This document shows, piece after piece, positions 1 to 7,537 of a stretch of DNA of 64,000 bases. The translations under genes and the position numbers were made by a program. The notes under the pieces were generated by a model. The model made no database searches and was not told the DNA's origin. It was given only the letters and a program-made list of their open reading frames with translations. Positions within the stretch are counted from its first letter, which is position 1. Every line of letters begins with the position of its first letter. The stretch is from assembly GCF_038630985.1 (NCBI RefSeq), contig NZ_CP152049.1:5538501-5602500 (forward strand). Reading direction: 5' to 3'. This stretch comes from Paenibacillus sp. FSL H8-0548 (GTDB lineage Bacteria; Bacillota; Bacilli; Paenibacillales; Paenibacillaceae).

Positions 1-577
1 CAAAAGGTATAATTTCCTTCTCAATCTCACGGGAGATCAAGCTGTATTCCGGCTGCAGACTTTCAAATCGATGCAGGTTATGCAATGCGCTGACGCCATG
101 AGCTTTTGCCAGCTGCCATGCAGCAAAGTTTGATGCGCCTATGTACCTTACTTTGCCTTGACGAACCAGATCGTCTAATGCTCGGAGCGTTTCTTCGAGC
201 GGAGTATTCGAATCAAAGCGATGAACCTGATATAGATCCAAATAGTCTGTCTGGAGCCGCTTCAAACTATCTTCAACCGCTTTGAAAATATGATAGCGGC
301 TTTGCCCTGAATCATTGACGCCTTCTCCCACTCGGCCGTGTACTTTAGTTGCAAGAACAATTTGCTGACGTCTCTCCTTCAGCAAATTGCCAAGAATTCG
401 CTCAGATGCTCCCTCTCCGTAGACGTTGGCTGTATCCACAAGATTAATGCCGTTATCGAGCGCTAAATCCAAAATGGTTGACGAAGCCTTCTCATCAATC
501 CACCGTCCAAATGCCATTGTGCCTAGACTCACCTCAGAAACCTTCAATCCTGTTCTTCCCAATTTTCTATATTCCAT
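1..577 (-). CDS. Aldo/keto reductase, C-terminus beyond the window
   Basis: An open frame of 192 codons starts at the ATG at 577 and runs off the left edge. It reads as the N-terminal two thirds of an NADPH-dependent aldo/keto reductase of the YghZ/voltage-channel-beta-like group. The catalytic tetrad is visible: Asp48 and Tyr53 (in DTANVYGEG), Lys78 (ATKVHG) and His119 (YQVHRFD). The start MEYRKLGRTGLKVSEVSLG is typical of the family. GGGGGCGAC lies just upstream as a ribosome binding site. Substrate cannot be told from sequence. The gene stands alone, behind the terminator of the preceding minus-strand unit. Confidence 0.93.
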   Translation of the reverse strand, partial: MEYRKLGRTGLKVSEVSLGTMAFGRWIDEKASSTILDLALDNGINLVDTANVYGEGASERILGNLLKERRQQIVLATKVHGRVGEGVNDSGQSRYHIFKAVEDSLKRLQTDYLDLYQVHRFDSNTPLEETLRALDDLVRQGKVRYIGASNFAAWQLAKAHGVSALHNLHRFESLQPEYSLISREIEKEIIPF

Positions 578-611
578 TTTCGTCGCCCCCTAAATTTAGT
601 TTCATTAAAGA

Positions 612-652
612 CAAAAAACCGAAGACACTGTATTCCAAAGTGTCTCCGGTTT
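612..652 (-). terminator. Rho-independent terminator
   Basis: Read on the minus strand, an ACCGGAGACACT arm pairs with AGTGTCTTCGGT around an 8-nt loop and is followed by a run of T. It would end transcription of the small two-gene unit at 747-1247 before the aldo/keto reductase. Confidence 0.75.
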
Positions 653-746
653 TCCGGTAGATATAATAGTATTCGCATTAAAATAGTATGTTTATTATCA
701 TAAGACTGCTGCAGTACTCTGTCAACTACTAACTTTAGATTAAAAT

Positions 747-1055
747 CTAATAAGCAGCCAATGAGCTCCTCTCATGAATGCTGTTCTGATAAGTAAACTG
801 GCTTAGCTCTACAACAAGATTTCCTTTTCCGAAGGACAAAAACTTCCTTCTCTCCTCCGACCTCGATTGCTGCATCGTATCAAGGAACTGAATGATCATT
901 CTCCGCCTACGCTTAATCTCTGGATATCCGTTATCGTACAGCCATTGATCAATCGTATTATAGATGCCCTTATTCAACTGATACATTTGCAAGCAATAAT
1001 GGTGAAAGGCCAGGTCCGGCCATTCATACAGGCTGCTGTTCTGATCGCTCTTCAT
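747..1055 (-). CDS. Small conserved-looking protein of unknown function
   Basis: 102 residues that I do not recognise. It is rich in aromatic and basic residues, with a central KRRRR stretch (about residues 48-52) and no membrane segment or signal peptide. The start ATG at 1055 lies 9 bp after the stop of the DUF2292 gene, and AAAGGTAG upstream can serve as a ribosome binding site, so the two genes probably form one transcript ending at the terminator at 612-652. The plus-strand frame over the same DNA (867-1316) has no ribosome binding site and is a shadow. Confidence 0.6.
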   Translation of the reverse strand: MKSDQNSSLYEWPDLAFHHYCLQMYQLNKGIYNTIDQWLYDNGYPEIKRRRRMIIQFLDTMQQSRSEERRKFLSFGKGNLVVELSQFTYQNSIHERSSLAAY

Positions 1056-1064
1056 CCGATTTCG

Positions 1065-1247
1065 CTACCTTTGCTTCTTAATAGCAGAAGACGACTTCTC
1101 CGTATCGTAGCGACTGCGTTCTGTTCGATCTATTTGCACGATTTGACCATTATAAATCGTAATTTGAACAATGCCATACTGAACGCCTACCAATTGCTCC
1201 TTGATCCGCTGCAGCCATTCATCAGCAACCTCAACCGTTCGGGACAT
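1065..1247 (-). CDS. DUF2292 (YezD-like) small protein
   Basis: 60 residues matching the DUF2292/YezD pattern: an N-terminal helix (DEWLQRIKEQLVGVQYG), then VQITIYNGQIVQIDRTER, a short beta hairpin ending in the family's Q-I-x-R-T-E-R motif. The ATG at 1247 is preferred over the GTG at 1256, because GAGAGG sits 9 nt before the ATG but directly abuts the GTG. The role is not established. In other Firmicutes such genes are often found near sulfur-metabolism genes. It leads the two-gene unit with the protein at 747-1055. Confidence 0.8.
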   Translation of the reverse strand: MSRTVEVADEWLQRIKEQLVGVQYGIVQITIYNGQIVQIDRTERSRYDTEKSSSAIKKQR

Positions 1248-1312
1248 AATCAACACCCTCTCAAAAGTAATGTGTACAACAACTACAAAGCGGCTTCTAA
1301 ATTTTTCGATTT

Positions 1313-1510
1313 CTAGATAAGTTGAGCTTGAAAAATGAAGTGTAAGCGAAGCGAGAAGATCGTTCTGTAGAAACGAAGTGTTCGCCTTTGCAGCCTTATT
1401 CTTACCTTTAAATGTCTTAGGAAATCAAAGAATCTGGCTGCAACAGCGATCGTAAGAATGATCTACTCGCGTAGTGCCCAACACGTAAATTTCTAGTTCA
1501 ACTTATATAG
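1313..1510 (+). repeat. MITE-like dispersed repeat, copy A
   Basis: A 198-bp element present again in reverse orientation at 32801-32996, roughly 90% identical by eye. The ends form a 17-bp imperfect terminal inverted repeat (CTAGATAAGTTGA... and ...TCAACTTATATAG). The interior is itself an imperfect palindrome: GCAGCC-ATTCTT on one side pairs with AAGAATCTGGCTGC on the other. It has no coding capacity. It abuts the upstream side of the DUF2292 gene. Confidence 0.85.
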
Positions 1511-1722
1511 GTAGAAAAACAAGTAGACGCACGACAACCGATTCGGTATTCGGTTGGCCTGCGCCTCAGGTTGTCTAGTGAGCGCGAATTGCAGTGTCAT
1601 ACAATGAAGTAATACCAATGCCATTCTTATTAAATTCCAAATTCTTATTTCCGACTAATTCAATAGGATAAATTTAATTTAACATGTTGTTTTCTATTCG
1701 TCAACACTTTTTGCTGCTCATT
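1511..1722. other. Intergenic, one hairpin, otherwise nothing recognised
   Basis: AT-rich spacer between repeat copy A and the membrane-protein gene. It holds one inverted repeat, CAACCGA...TCGGTTG at about 1529-1549, with GACAACC and GGTTGTC flanking it. No T-run and no open frame of note. Confidence 0.5.
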
Positions 1723-2607
1723 TTATTGTTCAAATCGATAATCAAAGAAGAAATCCGCTTGATGCTCACTAGAGTCCTTGCCGTTTATCGCTTCGCTGTT
1801 CTCCAAGCCTCTTGCTGCTAGCCAGAAGCCCGTTACGGGCAATTGATCATTCGTGATCGGGATGACTTGGTTACCCTTAACCCCATACTTTTCGGTTTCT
1901 TTAATGGCATACGTAGAGAATTCCCCGTCATGTGCCGTTAGCGTATAGAAAGAAAGCTCCGTCTCTGACTCTGGCTTTATTTGAGCTCGATCAAGACTAT
2001 CCAGCTTCGCAAAAAAATAATGAGCTTCAATCGACCTCTCGTATTGATGCCAAGGACCATCGATTTTGTGCTGCTTTACGAGTAATTGGCTCTTCTGCTT
2101 ATTCAACTGAATATCCGAATAAATAAATCCGTCTTTCTGCTGTACGACTATAAAATGCAGCTGCTCTATGTAGCCATCGGCTTGATATGCGACCTGAAAG
2201 CTCTCTAAATGGGCATTTTGCATGCCAATCTCCTCTTCAAGGGAGATCCACATCTGATTCAGATTTTGCGAATACCAATTATCAACTGAAGCGGCAATGC
2301 TCTTCGGCCGTTCAAACCACGCATTTTCTACTGCCGGTATAAAAAATTGAAAAATAAAGAACAGCAGCCCGAGGAAACAAGCTAAATGCTTCACAGCTTT
2401 GTTTGGCCTGACACGAGCTAATAGGAGCAGGCAAACCGCATAACCTACGGGCAGCCGCAATTCGTCTATCGAGAAATAAAAAGCGCCAAGAAAGGAGTAC
2501 AGCAGCAGCTTAACAAATAAGCCGCGCTCCTCTTCTTGACGCTTTCTATACAGCAAATACAGCAATACAAGGGAACAAAAAACGGAAATCATCCAGATCC
2601 AGTCCAT
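1723..2607 (-). CDS. Membrane protein with a large extracytoplasmic domain, unknown function
   Basis: 294 residues that I do not recognise. Three or four hydrophobic segments fall in residues 5-110 (WIWMISVFCSLVLLYLLY, VKLLLYSFLGAFYFSID, VGYAVCLLLLARV, FLGLLFFIFQFFIPAV). A hydrophilic domain of about 185 residues follows, predicted to be outside the membrane. GGGAGG stands 7 nt before the ATG. It appears monocistronic. Nothing in the sequence suggests a catalytic motif. Confidence 0.7.
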   Translation of the reverse strand: MDWIWMISVFCSLVLLYLLYRKRQEEERGLFVKLLLYSFLGAFYFSIDELRLPVGYAVCLLLLARVRPNKAVKHLACFLGLLFFIFQFFIPAVENAWFERPKSIAASVDNWYSQNLNQMWISLEEEIGMQNAHLESFQVAYQADGYIEQLHFIVVQQKDGFIYSDIQLNKQKSQLLVKQHKIDGPWHQYERSIEAHYFFAKLDSLDRAQIKPESETELSFYTLTAHDGEFSTYAIKETEKYGVKGNQVIPITNDQLPVTGFWLAARGLENSEAINGKDSSEHQADFFFDYRFEQ

Positions 2608-2701
2608 CCATTTACACCTCCCAAGATCATGTTCATACCTTGTAGGTTACCATATAAAGGGATTTACTGGAAGAGTCTATCCCCAGTACTGCAATCTTAG
2701 C

Positions 2702-4183
2702 TTAATGCTTCGCAATCATTTCCTTAAGCTCCGACAAGAGCTGGTCCAGCTGTTCATATTCTTCAACCATTGTATGAATTTTCATATCCTGCGTTTCCAT
2801 ACTTGCATGTACCTCTTCTACAGAAGCCATATTCTCCTCCGTAATCGCTGCAATGTTAACCATCTCATGAGCCATATCTCCAAAGCGATTATTCAGCTCG
2901 TGTGCAGAGCTGCCTACCGTATCGGAGTGTCGTTTCACAAGCTCTGTGTTTTCGTCGATACGTTCAATAAGCTGCTGTACCTGAAGGGATACATCTCTAC
3001 TAGTCGTCACCGCTAATTGTCCATTTTCCACCTGCTCATGAACGGCGATAATTTGCGAGCGAATACCGGTTAATATTTCTGAAATCTCGTTTGTCGCTGC
3101 CCTTGAATTGTCTGCCAGCTTGCGAACCTCACCGGATACAACCGCAAAGCCGCGGCCATGCTCACCTGCACGTGCCGCTTCAATTGCAGCATTAAGCGCG
3201 AGCAAGTTCGTTTGTTCAGCAATGTCGCTGATTGTGCTTACAATGGAGCCAACACGTTCATTTTGCTCGTTTAGCTGCGACATCATCTCAACTGTATGAG
3301 TAATGATCATTCGTACGCTTTCCACTTCAGCAGATAGCGTGGCCATTTGCTCACGGTTTTTCACCGTCAAGGAAGCATTGTCTGCTGAATACTGCTGCAA
3401 TTGCTCTGTGCCTTCAAGCAGACGCTTAACAAAGGTGTCTATCACTTGTGTTGATTCGCTAATGTTCAATACAGTACTTGTCTGCTTCTCGATCGCAGCA
3501 GACATTTCCGAAAACGTAATCGTCACTTCCTTGGAAATATTTCCGGTGGAAACTACTGTTGTTTGCTGGCTATTGCTAAACTCTGTCAACACAATAATAG
3601 ACGATTTCAGCTTGGTGAGCAGTGCCTCTGCCATATCCTTCGACGCGATCGCCTCTTGCTGCTTTTCTGTAACCTGACGTTGAAGCTTCCCGCTAAAGCT
3701 CGCTGTTAATGCAAGCGCAACAGTCGCGAAGATCAAATATAGAAACAAATAGGCAAGCGACTCATTTGGAAACAGCTTTGGCTGCAATACAGGATCAAAA
3801 AACAAATAAGTGCTGAGCACCGCCCCCAAAATACCTGTCAAAATAATAGCTTTATAATCCGCATACAAAGTAATGATTGCAAGATTTACATAAACTAAAA
3901 AATAAGTGCTAACAATCGGATTAGGGTCCGATATGATTAATAGAGATACGATAACCGTCAATATAAACGGTACAACAAACCTAATGTAGTTCGTTAAAAT
4001 TCCTCGGTATGTCATGAAAGTAGCTGCGCCACACATAAATACCCCTACACCTGCCAGCAAAAGCACAAGTTCCATTCCGAGGCCGATCGCAAGGTCTGTG
4101 AGAATACCTAGAGCCAGCAAGCTCCAGAGAATTTTTATTAACAACCGATTACGCTTGTCTAGTTCTGTTAATTCTTTTTTCAT
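2702..4183 (-). CDS. Methyl-accepting chemotaxis-type transducer with a six-helix membrane sensor
   Basis: 493 residues. About six hydrophobic helices fill residues 12-165 in place of the usual periplasmic Cache domain, and no HAMP or PAS domain is evident. A long helical signalling domain follows (about 190-485). The conserved hairpin tip is clear near residue 330 ([19 protein letters not shown], then [15 protein letters not shown]). The membrane-embedded input suggests sensing of a lipophilic compound, redox or membrane state (inference). The gene lies 35 bp downstream of the GNAT-like gene on the same strand and is probably cotranscribed with it. Confidence 0.92.
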   Translation of the reverse strand: MKKELTELDKRNRLLIKILWSLLALGILTDLAIGLGMELVLLLAGVGVFMCGAATFMTYRGILTNYIRFVVPFILTVIVSLLIISDPNPIVSTYFLVYVNLAIITLYADYKAIILTGILGAVLSTYLFFDPVLQPKLFPNESLAYLFLYLIFATVALALTASFSGKLQRQVTEKQQEAIASKDMAEALLTKLKSSIIVLTEFSNSQQTTVVSTGNISKEVTITFSEMSAAIEKQTSTVLNISESTQVIDTFVKRLLEGTEQLQQYSADNASLTVKNREQMATLSAEVESVRMIITHTVEMMSQLNEQNERVGSIVSTISDIAEQTNLLALNAAIEAARAGEHGRGFAVVSGEVRKLADNSRAATNEISEILTGIRSQIIAVHEQVENGQLAVTTSRDVSLQVQQLIERIDENTELVKRHSDTVGSSAHELNNRFGDMAHEMVNIAAITEENMASVEEVHASMETQDMKIHTMVEEYEQLDQLLSELKEMIAKH

Positions 4184-4218
4184 GACATTTCCGCCTTTTC
4201 TAAATAAACTATTAAATT

Positions 4219-4806
4219 CTAACGCTTAACGGTTTCGCTTAGCTCACCTCTTTCGGTGTTTGACAATATCGTTTCTTCTGGATAAACAAGCCACTCATAG
4301 AGTTGCTTATTAAGATACATTTGCTCCATATCGAACAATACGGGCACTACATCATCGCCTTTGTAGAACACCTTTTCCCCAATCTTTTCTAACGGAACCT
4401 GATACGAAATTCGAAGCGCCCGCATAAACACCGGCTCAAGCAGCGAGACAAAATACTTCATTTTTAGCTTCTCTGCACTATAAACTGCCGAAGATAGAAG
4501 CTCAGAAATAAAACGACCCCGGTACGTTTTAAGCAATGCAATCTTATCAATCTCCGCGACTGCATGGCCTGCTTCAATAATTTTACGATTCGTTTGAAAC
4601 GGTCCTGCGGCGTTTATCGCGCTTGTAGTCAAGCTGTAAGGTTTAATCTCCGACGTTCCTACACAATATCCTTCTGTTGTCACAACGATGAAGCGATCAA
4701 GCGTATGCTCGGAAAATTCAAGTTCAAATCCTTTCTCCATCCAGACAGTTGTCCAAATACCATTAAACATAGCTAATTCCAGCTCGTTCTCCACTCGTTT
4801 AAACAT
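4219..4806 (-). CDS. GNAT-fold protein resembling FeeM/autoinducer-synthase-like acyltransferases
   Basis: 195 residues, no signal peptide. The pattern recalls the FeeM/LuxI-type branch of the GNAT fold: an N-terminal alpha/beta part, a central [20 protein letters not shown] strand-helix with a basic RGR turn where acyl-CoA or acyl-carrier-protein would bind, then [16 protein letters not shown] and a [17 protein letters not shown] stretch. Family assignment is by pattern only. The product cannot be predicted, and a plain GNAT acetyltransferase is possible. It is the first gene of a likely two-gene operon with the transducer at 2702-4183, which suggests a make-and-sense pair (inference). Confidence 0.5.
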   Translation of the reverse strand: MFKRVENELELAMFNGIWTTVWMEKGFELEFSEHTLDRFIVVTTEGYCVGTSEIKPYSLTTSAINAAGPFQTNRKIIEAGHAVAEIDKIALLKTYRGRFISELLSSAVYSAEKLKMKYFVSLLEPVFMRALRISYQVPLEKIGEKVFYKGDDVVPVLFDMEQMYLNKQLYEWLVYPEETILSNTERGELSETVKR

Positions 4807-5094
4807 GAATTCTCTCCCTAGTCTCTCTAGTTTCTATTAGATTTCATCGCAAGTATAATATGTAGGCACTCTTATTATCGGAATAATTAGCTTAAAACTT
4901 CATACTTATAAACGATTTACAACCTAGTATCAATAAATTTAATATAGTAACACAATAATAATACCCTCTTTATGTATAATAGCCTCCCTCCATTTACAAA
5001 ACTAAAATAATTAATCGCTTAATATAAAAATAGGTAAATTGTAACATATCGTAGCACTCCTCATATTTTATGTCAATAGTTTCCTTTTCTACTT
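4807..5094. other. AT-rich intergenic region with no recognised gene
   Basis: About 290 bp of very AT-rich DNA between two divergent genes. The minus-strand promoter for the GNAT-MCP pair must lie here. A CCGATAAT word (4874-4881, minus) resembles a sigma-D minus-10 box but has no convincing minus-35 partner. Confidence 0.5.
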
Positions 5095-5120
5095 GTTTCA
5101 AAAGTTCAGTTACTGTTTAT
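5095..5120 (+). promoter_or_regulatory. Candidate sigma-B promoter of ytxH
   Basis: GTTTCA (5095-5100), 14 bp, GTTTAT (5115-5120). It has the same GTTTCA box and exactly the same spacing as four other promoters in this island. Transcription would start near 5127, exactly where the two-hairpin repeat begins, leaving a leader of about 160 nt before the ytxH ATG. Confidence 0.6.
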
Positions 5121-5127
5121 ATATAAG

Positions 5128-5228
5128 CAAGGTGAAACGGCTGTCGCCGCCCTTATGGCGGTAGCGCGTTTCATTCCGGGGAAATATAGAGATCGTATGG
5201 AGAAATGATATACTTTCCTATATTTTAA
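5128..5228 (+). repeat. Two-hairpin dispersed repeat, copy 1
   Basis: About 101 bp, roughly 88% identical to 35693-35794. Hairpin 1: GAAACG...CGTTTC with an inner GC-rich stem (CGCCGCC/GGCGG). Hairpin 2: AAATATAG...CTATATTT. Both copies keep the pairing despite base changes. This copy lies between the predicted sigma-B promoter and ytxH and would be transcribed as part of the ytxH leader. Confidence 0.8.
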
Positions 5229-5288
5229 GAAGTTCAATTATACGTTGATCAATCTGATCAACAATACAATGACGAGGAGAGATGACAA

Positions 5289-5612
5289 ATGTCACGAGAA
5301 AATTCAAGTTCTAGCGTATTGGTAGGCGCAATTGTAGGAGGAGCCATCGGTGCCATTTCAGCTCTGCTATTTGCTCCAAAAGCAGGTGCAGACCTTCGAG
5401 AGGATCTCTCAAGCAAATTCAAATCCATCAGTGAGAAAACAAAGGAAATCGCCACAGCTGTGGGAGAAAATACAAAGGATTTGGCAACAAGCATCAAGGA
5501 AGAAACCGGTGACCTCATAGACCATGCTAAGCAATCGAATCAGAGTGTTATGAATTCTATATCCTCTGCTAAGGAAGACGTGAAGGAAGATCTTGCTGCC
5601 GCAAATCGATAA
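5289..5612 (+). CDS. YtxH-family general stress protein
   Basis: 107 residues. A glycine-rich hydrophobic N-terminus (VLVGAIVGGAIGAISALLFAPKAG, residues 10-33) is followed by a charged, amphipathic helical tail (residues 36-107). This is the YtxH pattern, including the conserved LFAPKAGxxLR motif. YtxH relatives in Bacillus belong to the general stress regulon. GAGGAGAG precedes the ATG at 5289. A candidate sigma-B promoter lies at 5095-5120 with a 101-bp repeat in the leader. The gene converges on sigB and shares a terminator with it. Confidence 0.88.
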   Translation: MSRENSSSSVLVGAIVGGAIGAISALLFAPKAGADLREDLSSKFKSISEKTKEIATAVGENTKDLATSIKEETGDLIDHAKQSNQSVMNSISSAKEDVKEDLAAANR

Positions 5613-5617
5613 AACCA

Positions 5618-5665
5618 TAAAAAAAAGATCCTCTCCATATTCATTCTGGAGAGGATCTTTTTTTT
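5618..5665. terminator. Bidirectional terminator between ytxH and sigB
   Basis: GATCCTCTCCA pairs perfectly with TGGAGAGGATC, flanked by an A-run on the left and a T-run on the right, so it works in both directions for the converging genes. Confidence 0.92.
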
Positions 5666-5684
5666 ATTAACTATTTTATAATAC

Positions 5685-6467
5685 TTATGTACTATAATCT
5701 GGATGATGATCAACAAGGAGCAGCTTCAGCTTCTCCATCGCCCGCTTTTGGATACGGGAAACACTCATTTGGGAGACGCCGAGCTCCTCGGCAATATCAC
5801 GCTGCGATTTGCCGTTGTGATAAGCGAGCACCAGCACCGTTTTCTCCTCCGTCTTCAATTGATCAAGCGCCTCCTCCAGATCAAGACGATGATCGACATT
5901 CTCATAGTCATCCCTATCCGAGCTGATGAGATCGCCAATAGTAGCAGCACTTTCACCTTCACTCGATAGAGGAGTGTCAAGCGATACATAATGATAGGAT
6001 TCTCTACAGGAAAGCACTTCAATCGTTTCTTCCACTGTGAGACCCAAATAAGCTGCTATTTCTTCCATCTTAGGCGAACGGCTAAGCTCAACCGTTAAAT
6101 AACCAATCGCCTGTTGAATAAGCAAACCTTTTTCTTTGATCCGTCTTGGTACCTGGATATACCAAGACTTATCACGCAAATAGTTTTTCAAATGGCCAAT
6201 GATGCTTTTCATCGCATAGCCTTCAAACGGAATTCCCCGTGATCCGTCAAACTGCTTAAACAAGCGCAGCATAGAGAACTGACCGACCTGATACAAATCC
6301 TCATAAAGGTCAGGCCGGCTCCGCGACATTTTTGTTGCTGCTATTTTAACGATAGGCTCAAAGTGCTGCAGCAATTCCGTTGCTGCATCGTTGCAGCCGG
6401 TTTCTCGATACCGTTCCATTTTTTCAATAATTTCTTGCGGACCCAGGCAGGATGAGTTTGTATTCAT
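5685..6467 (-). CDS. sigB: RNA polymerase sigma factor SigB
   Basis: 260 residues, a sigma-70 family group 3 factor. Region 2 is clear (DLYEDLYQVGQFSMLRLFKQFD and FEGYAMKSIIGHLKNYLRD, about residues 55-100), then region 3 (RIKEKGLLIQQ...LTVELSRSPKMEEIAAYLG) and region 4 with an HTH (GKSQRDIAEELGVSQMSVSRIQ, near 220-241). The ATG at 6467 overlaps the rsbW stop, and AGAGGAG lies 7 nt upstream. The factor directs the general stress response and is held inactive by RsbW. The operon DUF948-rsbW-sigB starts at a predicted sigma-B promoter (7398-7423), which implies autoregulation. Confidence 0.95.
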   Translation of the reverse strand: MNTNSSCLGPQEIIEKMERYRETGCNDAATELLQHFEPIVKIAATKMSRSRPDLYEDLYQVGQFSMLRLFKQFDGSRGIPFEGYAMKSIIGHLKNYLRDKSWYIQVPRRIKEKGLLIQQAIGYLTVELSRSPKMEEIAAYLGLTVEETIEVLSCRESYHYVSLDTPLSSEGESAATIGDLISSDRDDYENVDHRLDLEEALDQLKTEEKTVLVLAYHNGKSQRDIAEELGVSQMSVSRIQKRAMEKLKLLLVDHHPDYST

Positions 6468-6901
6468 GCCATCTCCTCTTTCCTACCAAATAGCTTGGTG
6501 AGAATCACCTCTGTACCTCTTCCCGATAATACTTCAACCTTATCCATTAAAGCATGCATCATAAAAATACCAAGTCCACCTGCCGTTATCTCGTTTAGCT
6601 CCTTATCATGAAGAGAAGAAGACTTGCTTGCCGGCTCGTATTTAAAGCTGCTGCCTTCATCCTTAATTCGAATGGAGATGCCTTCTTCTTCAATCTCATA
6701 AGTAATGTCCACTTCTCCGTTTTGCACATTGCTATACGCGTGAAGCACCACATTCGTGCATGCCTCGGTTACCGCTACCTTCATATCTTCTATTTCCTCA
6801 TAGGAGAAACCTGCTTTAGTCGCAATACCAAACAATGTAAGTCTAACCAAATCGATATATTCCGTCCGCGCAGGGATCGTCAGCCGAATGAAAGAGTTCA
6901 T
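6464..6901 (-). CDS. rsbW: Anti-sigma-B factor / serine kinase RsbW (copy 1)
   Basis: 145 residues from the ATG at 6901. A frame extending to a TTG at 6964 exists, but it would overlap the DUF948 stop and lacks the paralogue's start pattern (MNSFIRLTIPA here, MNAIRLQIPA in copy 2). GHKL fold: N-box EACTNVVLHAY (about residues 48-58), G1 box IKDEGSSF, G2 box GGLGIFMMHALMD. It binds and blocks SigB and phosphorylates RsbV. It sits directly before sigB with a 4-bp overlap. A second intact paralogue lies at 11217-11648 next to rsbV. Confidence 0.92.
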   Translation of the reverse strand: MNSFIRLTIPARTEYIDLVRLTLFGIATKAGFSYEEIEDMKVAVTEACTNVVLHAYSNVQNGEVDITYEIEEEGISIRIKDEGSSFKYEPASKSSSLHDKELNEITAGGLGIFMMHALMDKVEVLSGRGTEVILTKLFGRKEEMA

Positions 6902-6939
6902 AGTTTCTTCTGTCCTCTCTTGTTTGTTCTCATGATAGC

Positions 6940-7368
6940 TTATATTTTTTTTAGCTTGTTCCAAACTCTAATACCGGAGATAACGCCCTTATAAATCGTA
7001 CTAACGATTCTCGGCTCCTCCGAAGGCTTCTTGCTCTCTTTTTTTATGGAAGCAACTACACTTGCCGCTGATTCTCTCGCCGCTCCAGTAAACGAGTGCA
7101 AGGCATGACCAATATCGTTGACGGAAGCAAACAAACCATCCAGCGAGCTTAACTTTTCTCTTACATCAAGTGTCATCGCATTGGTGTTGTGAACAGCTTC
7201 CTTCACCTCAACGCTAATTTGTGTAACCTCAATTCTTAAAGTGCCAATGGTTTGCCGCATCTCTTCAAGCCCAGCTCGCAAAGCCTTCAACGTTTGAATA
7301 AGAGAATACATCAGAATGAGAAAAGCTACCGCTATAACAGCAATACTAATTTGCATAAGAATATCCAT
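6940..7368 (-). CDS. DUF948 (YtxG-like) membrane protein
   Basis: 142 residues from the ATG at 7368. One N-terminal membrane helix (residues 5-27) is followed by a coiled-coil region with regular heptads (ALRAGLEEMRQTIGTLRIEV), the DUF948/YtxG pattern. The sequence AAGGAAGTGATG before 7368 nearly matches the whole anti-Shine-Dalgarno. The alternative ATG at 7377 is too close to it, and the upstream TTG at 7425 falls inside the predicted promoter. First gene of the DUF948-rsbW-sigB operon. YtxG and YtxH are stress proteins encoded together in Bacillus. Here they flank the sigB operon. Confidence 0.85.
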   Translation of the reverse strand: MDILMQISIAVIAVAFLILMYSLIQTLKALRAGLEEMRQTIGTLRIEVTQISVEVKEAVHNTNAMTLDVREKLSSLDGLFASVNDIGHALHSFTGAARESAASVVASIKKESKKPSEEPRIVSTIYKGVISGIRVWNKLKKI

Positions 7369-7397
7369 TGTGTTCATCACTTCCTTTTTTTCATTAG

Positions 7398-7423
7398 TTA
7401 CCCGATAAACTCCCTTTTGAAAC
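7398..7423 (-). promoter_or_regulatory. Candidate sigma-B promoter of DUF948-rsbW-sigB
   Basis: On the minus strand: GTTTCA (7423-7418), 14 bp, GGGTAA (7403-7398). This is a near-consensus sigma-B promoter (GTTTAA-N12-15-GGGWAW). It gives a short leader before the ATG at 7368 and makes the operon self-activating. Confidence 0.78.
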
Positions 7424-7478
7424 AATAGGGGAAAAAGCTATATTCTAAATTTAGGAGAGAGCTCACTTATGGCATTCA

Positions 7479-7487
7479 TGCTATAAT
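7479..7487 (+). promoter_or_regulatory. Extended minus-10 element upstream of the hybrid kinase
   Basis: TGCTATAAT, a perfect extended minus-10 for the housekeeping sigma factor, stands about 50 bp before the TTG start at 7538. No good minus-35 is seen, which is normal for extended minus-10 promoters. The sensor would thus be expressed without stress. Confidence 0.55.
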
Positions 7488-7537
7488 AGTAAACGTCCAT
7501 TAAATTAAATTTTTTCATACTAAAGGAGCTTATTCCA

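Noticed and set aside
867-1316. 149-codon plus-strand frame
   Set aside because: It lies opposite the DUF2292 unit, has no ribosome site and no family-like composition. The minus-strand genes have sites and a terminator.
4874-4881. CCGATAAT word as a sigma-D promoter for the GNAT-MCP pair
   Set aside because: No TAAA-like minus-35 at 14-17 bp. Only the minus-10 fits, which is not enough.
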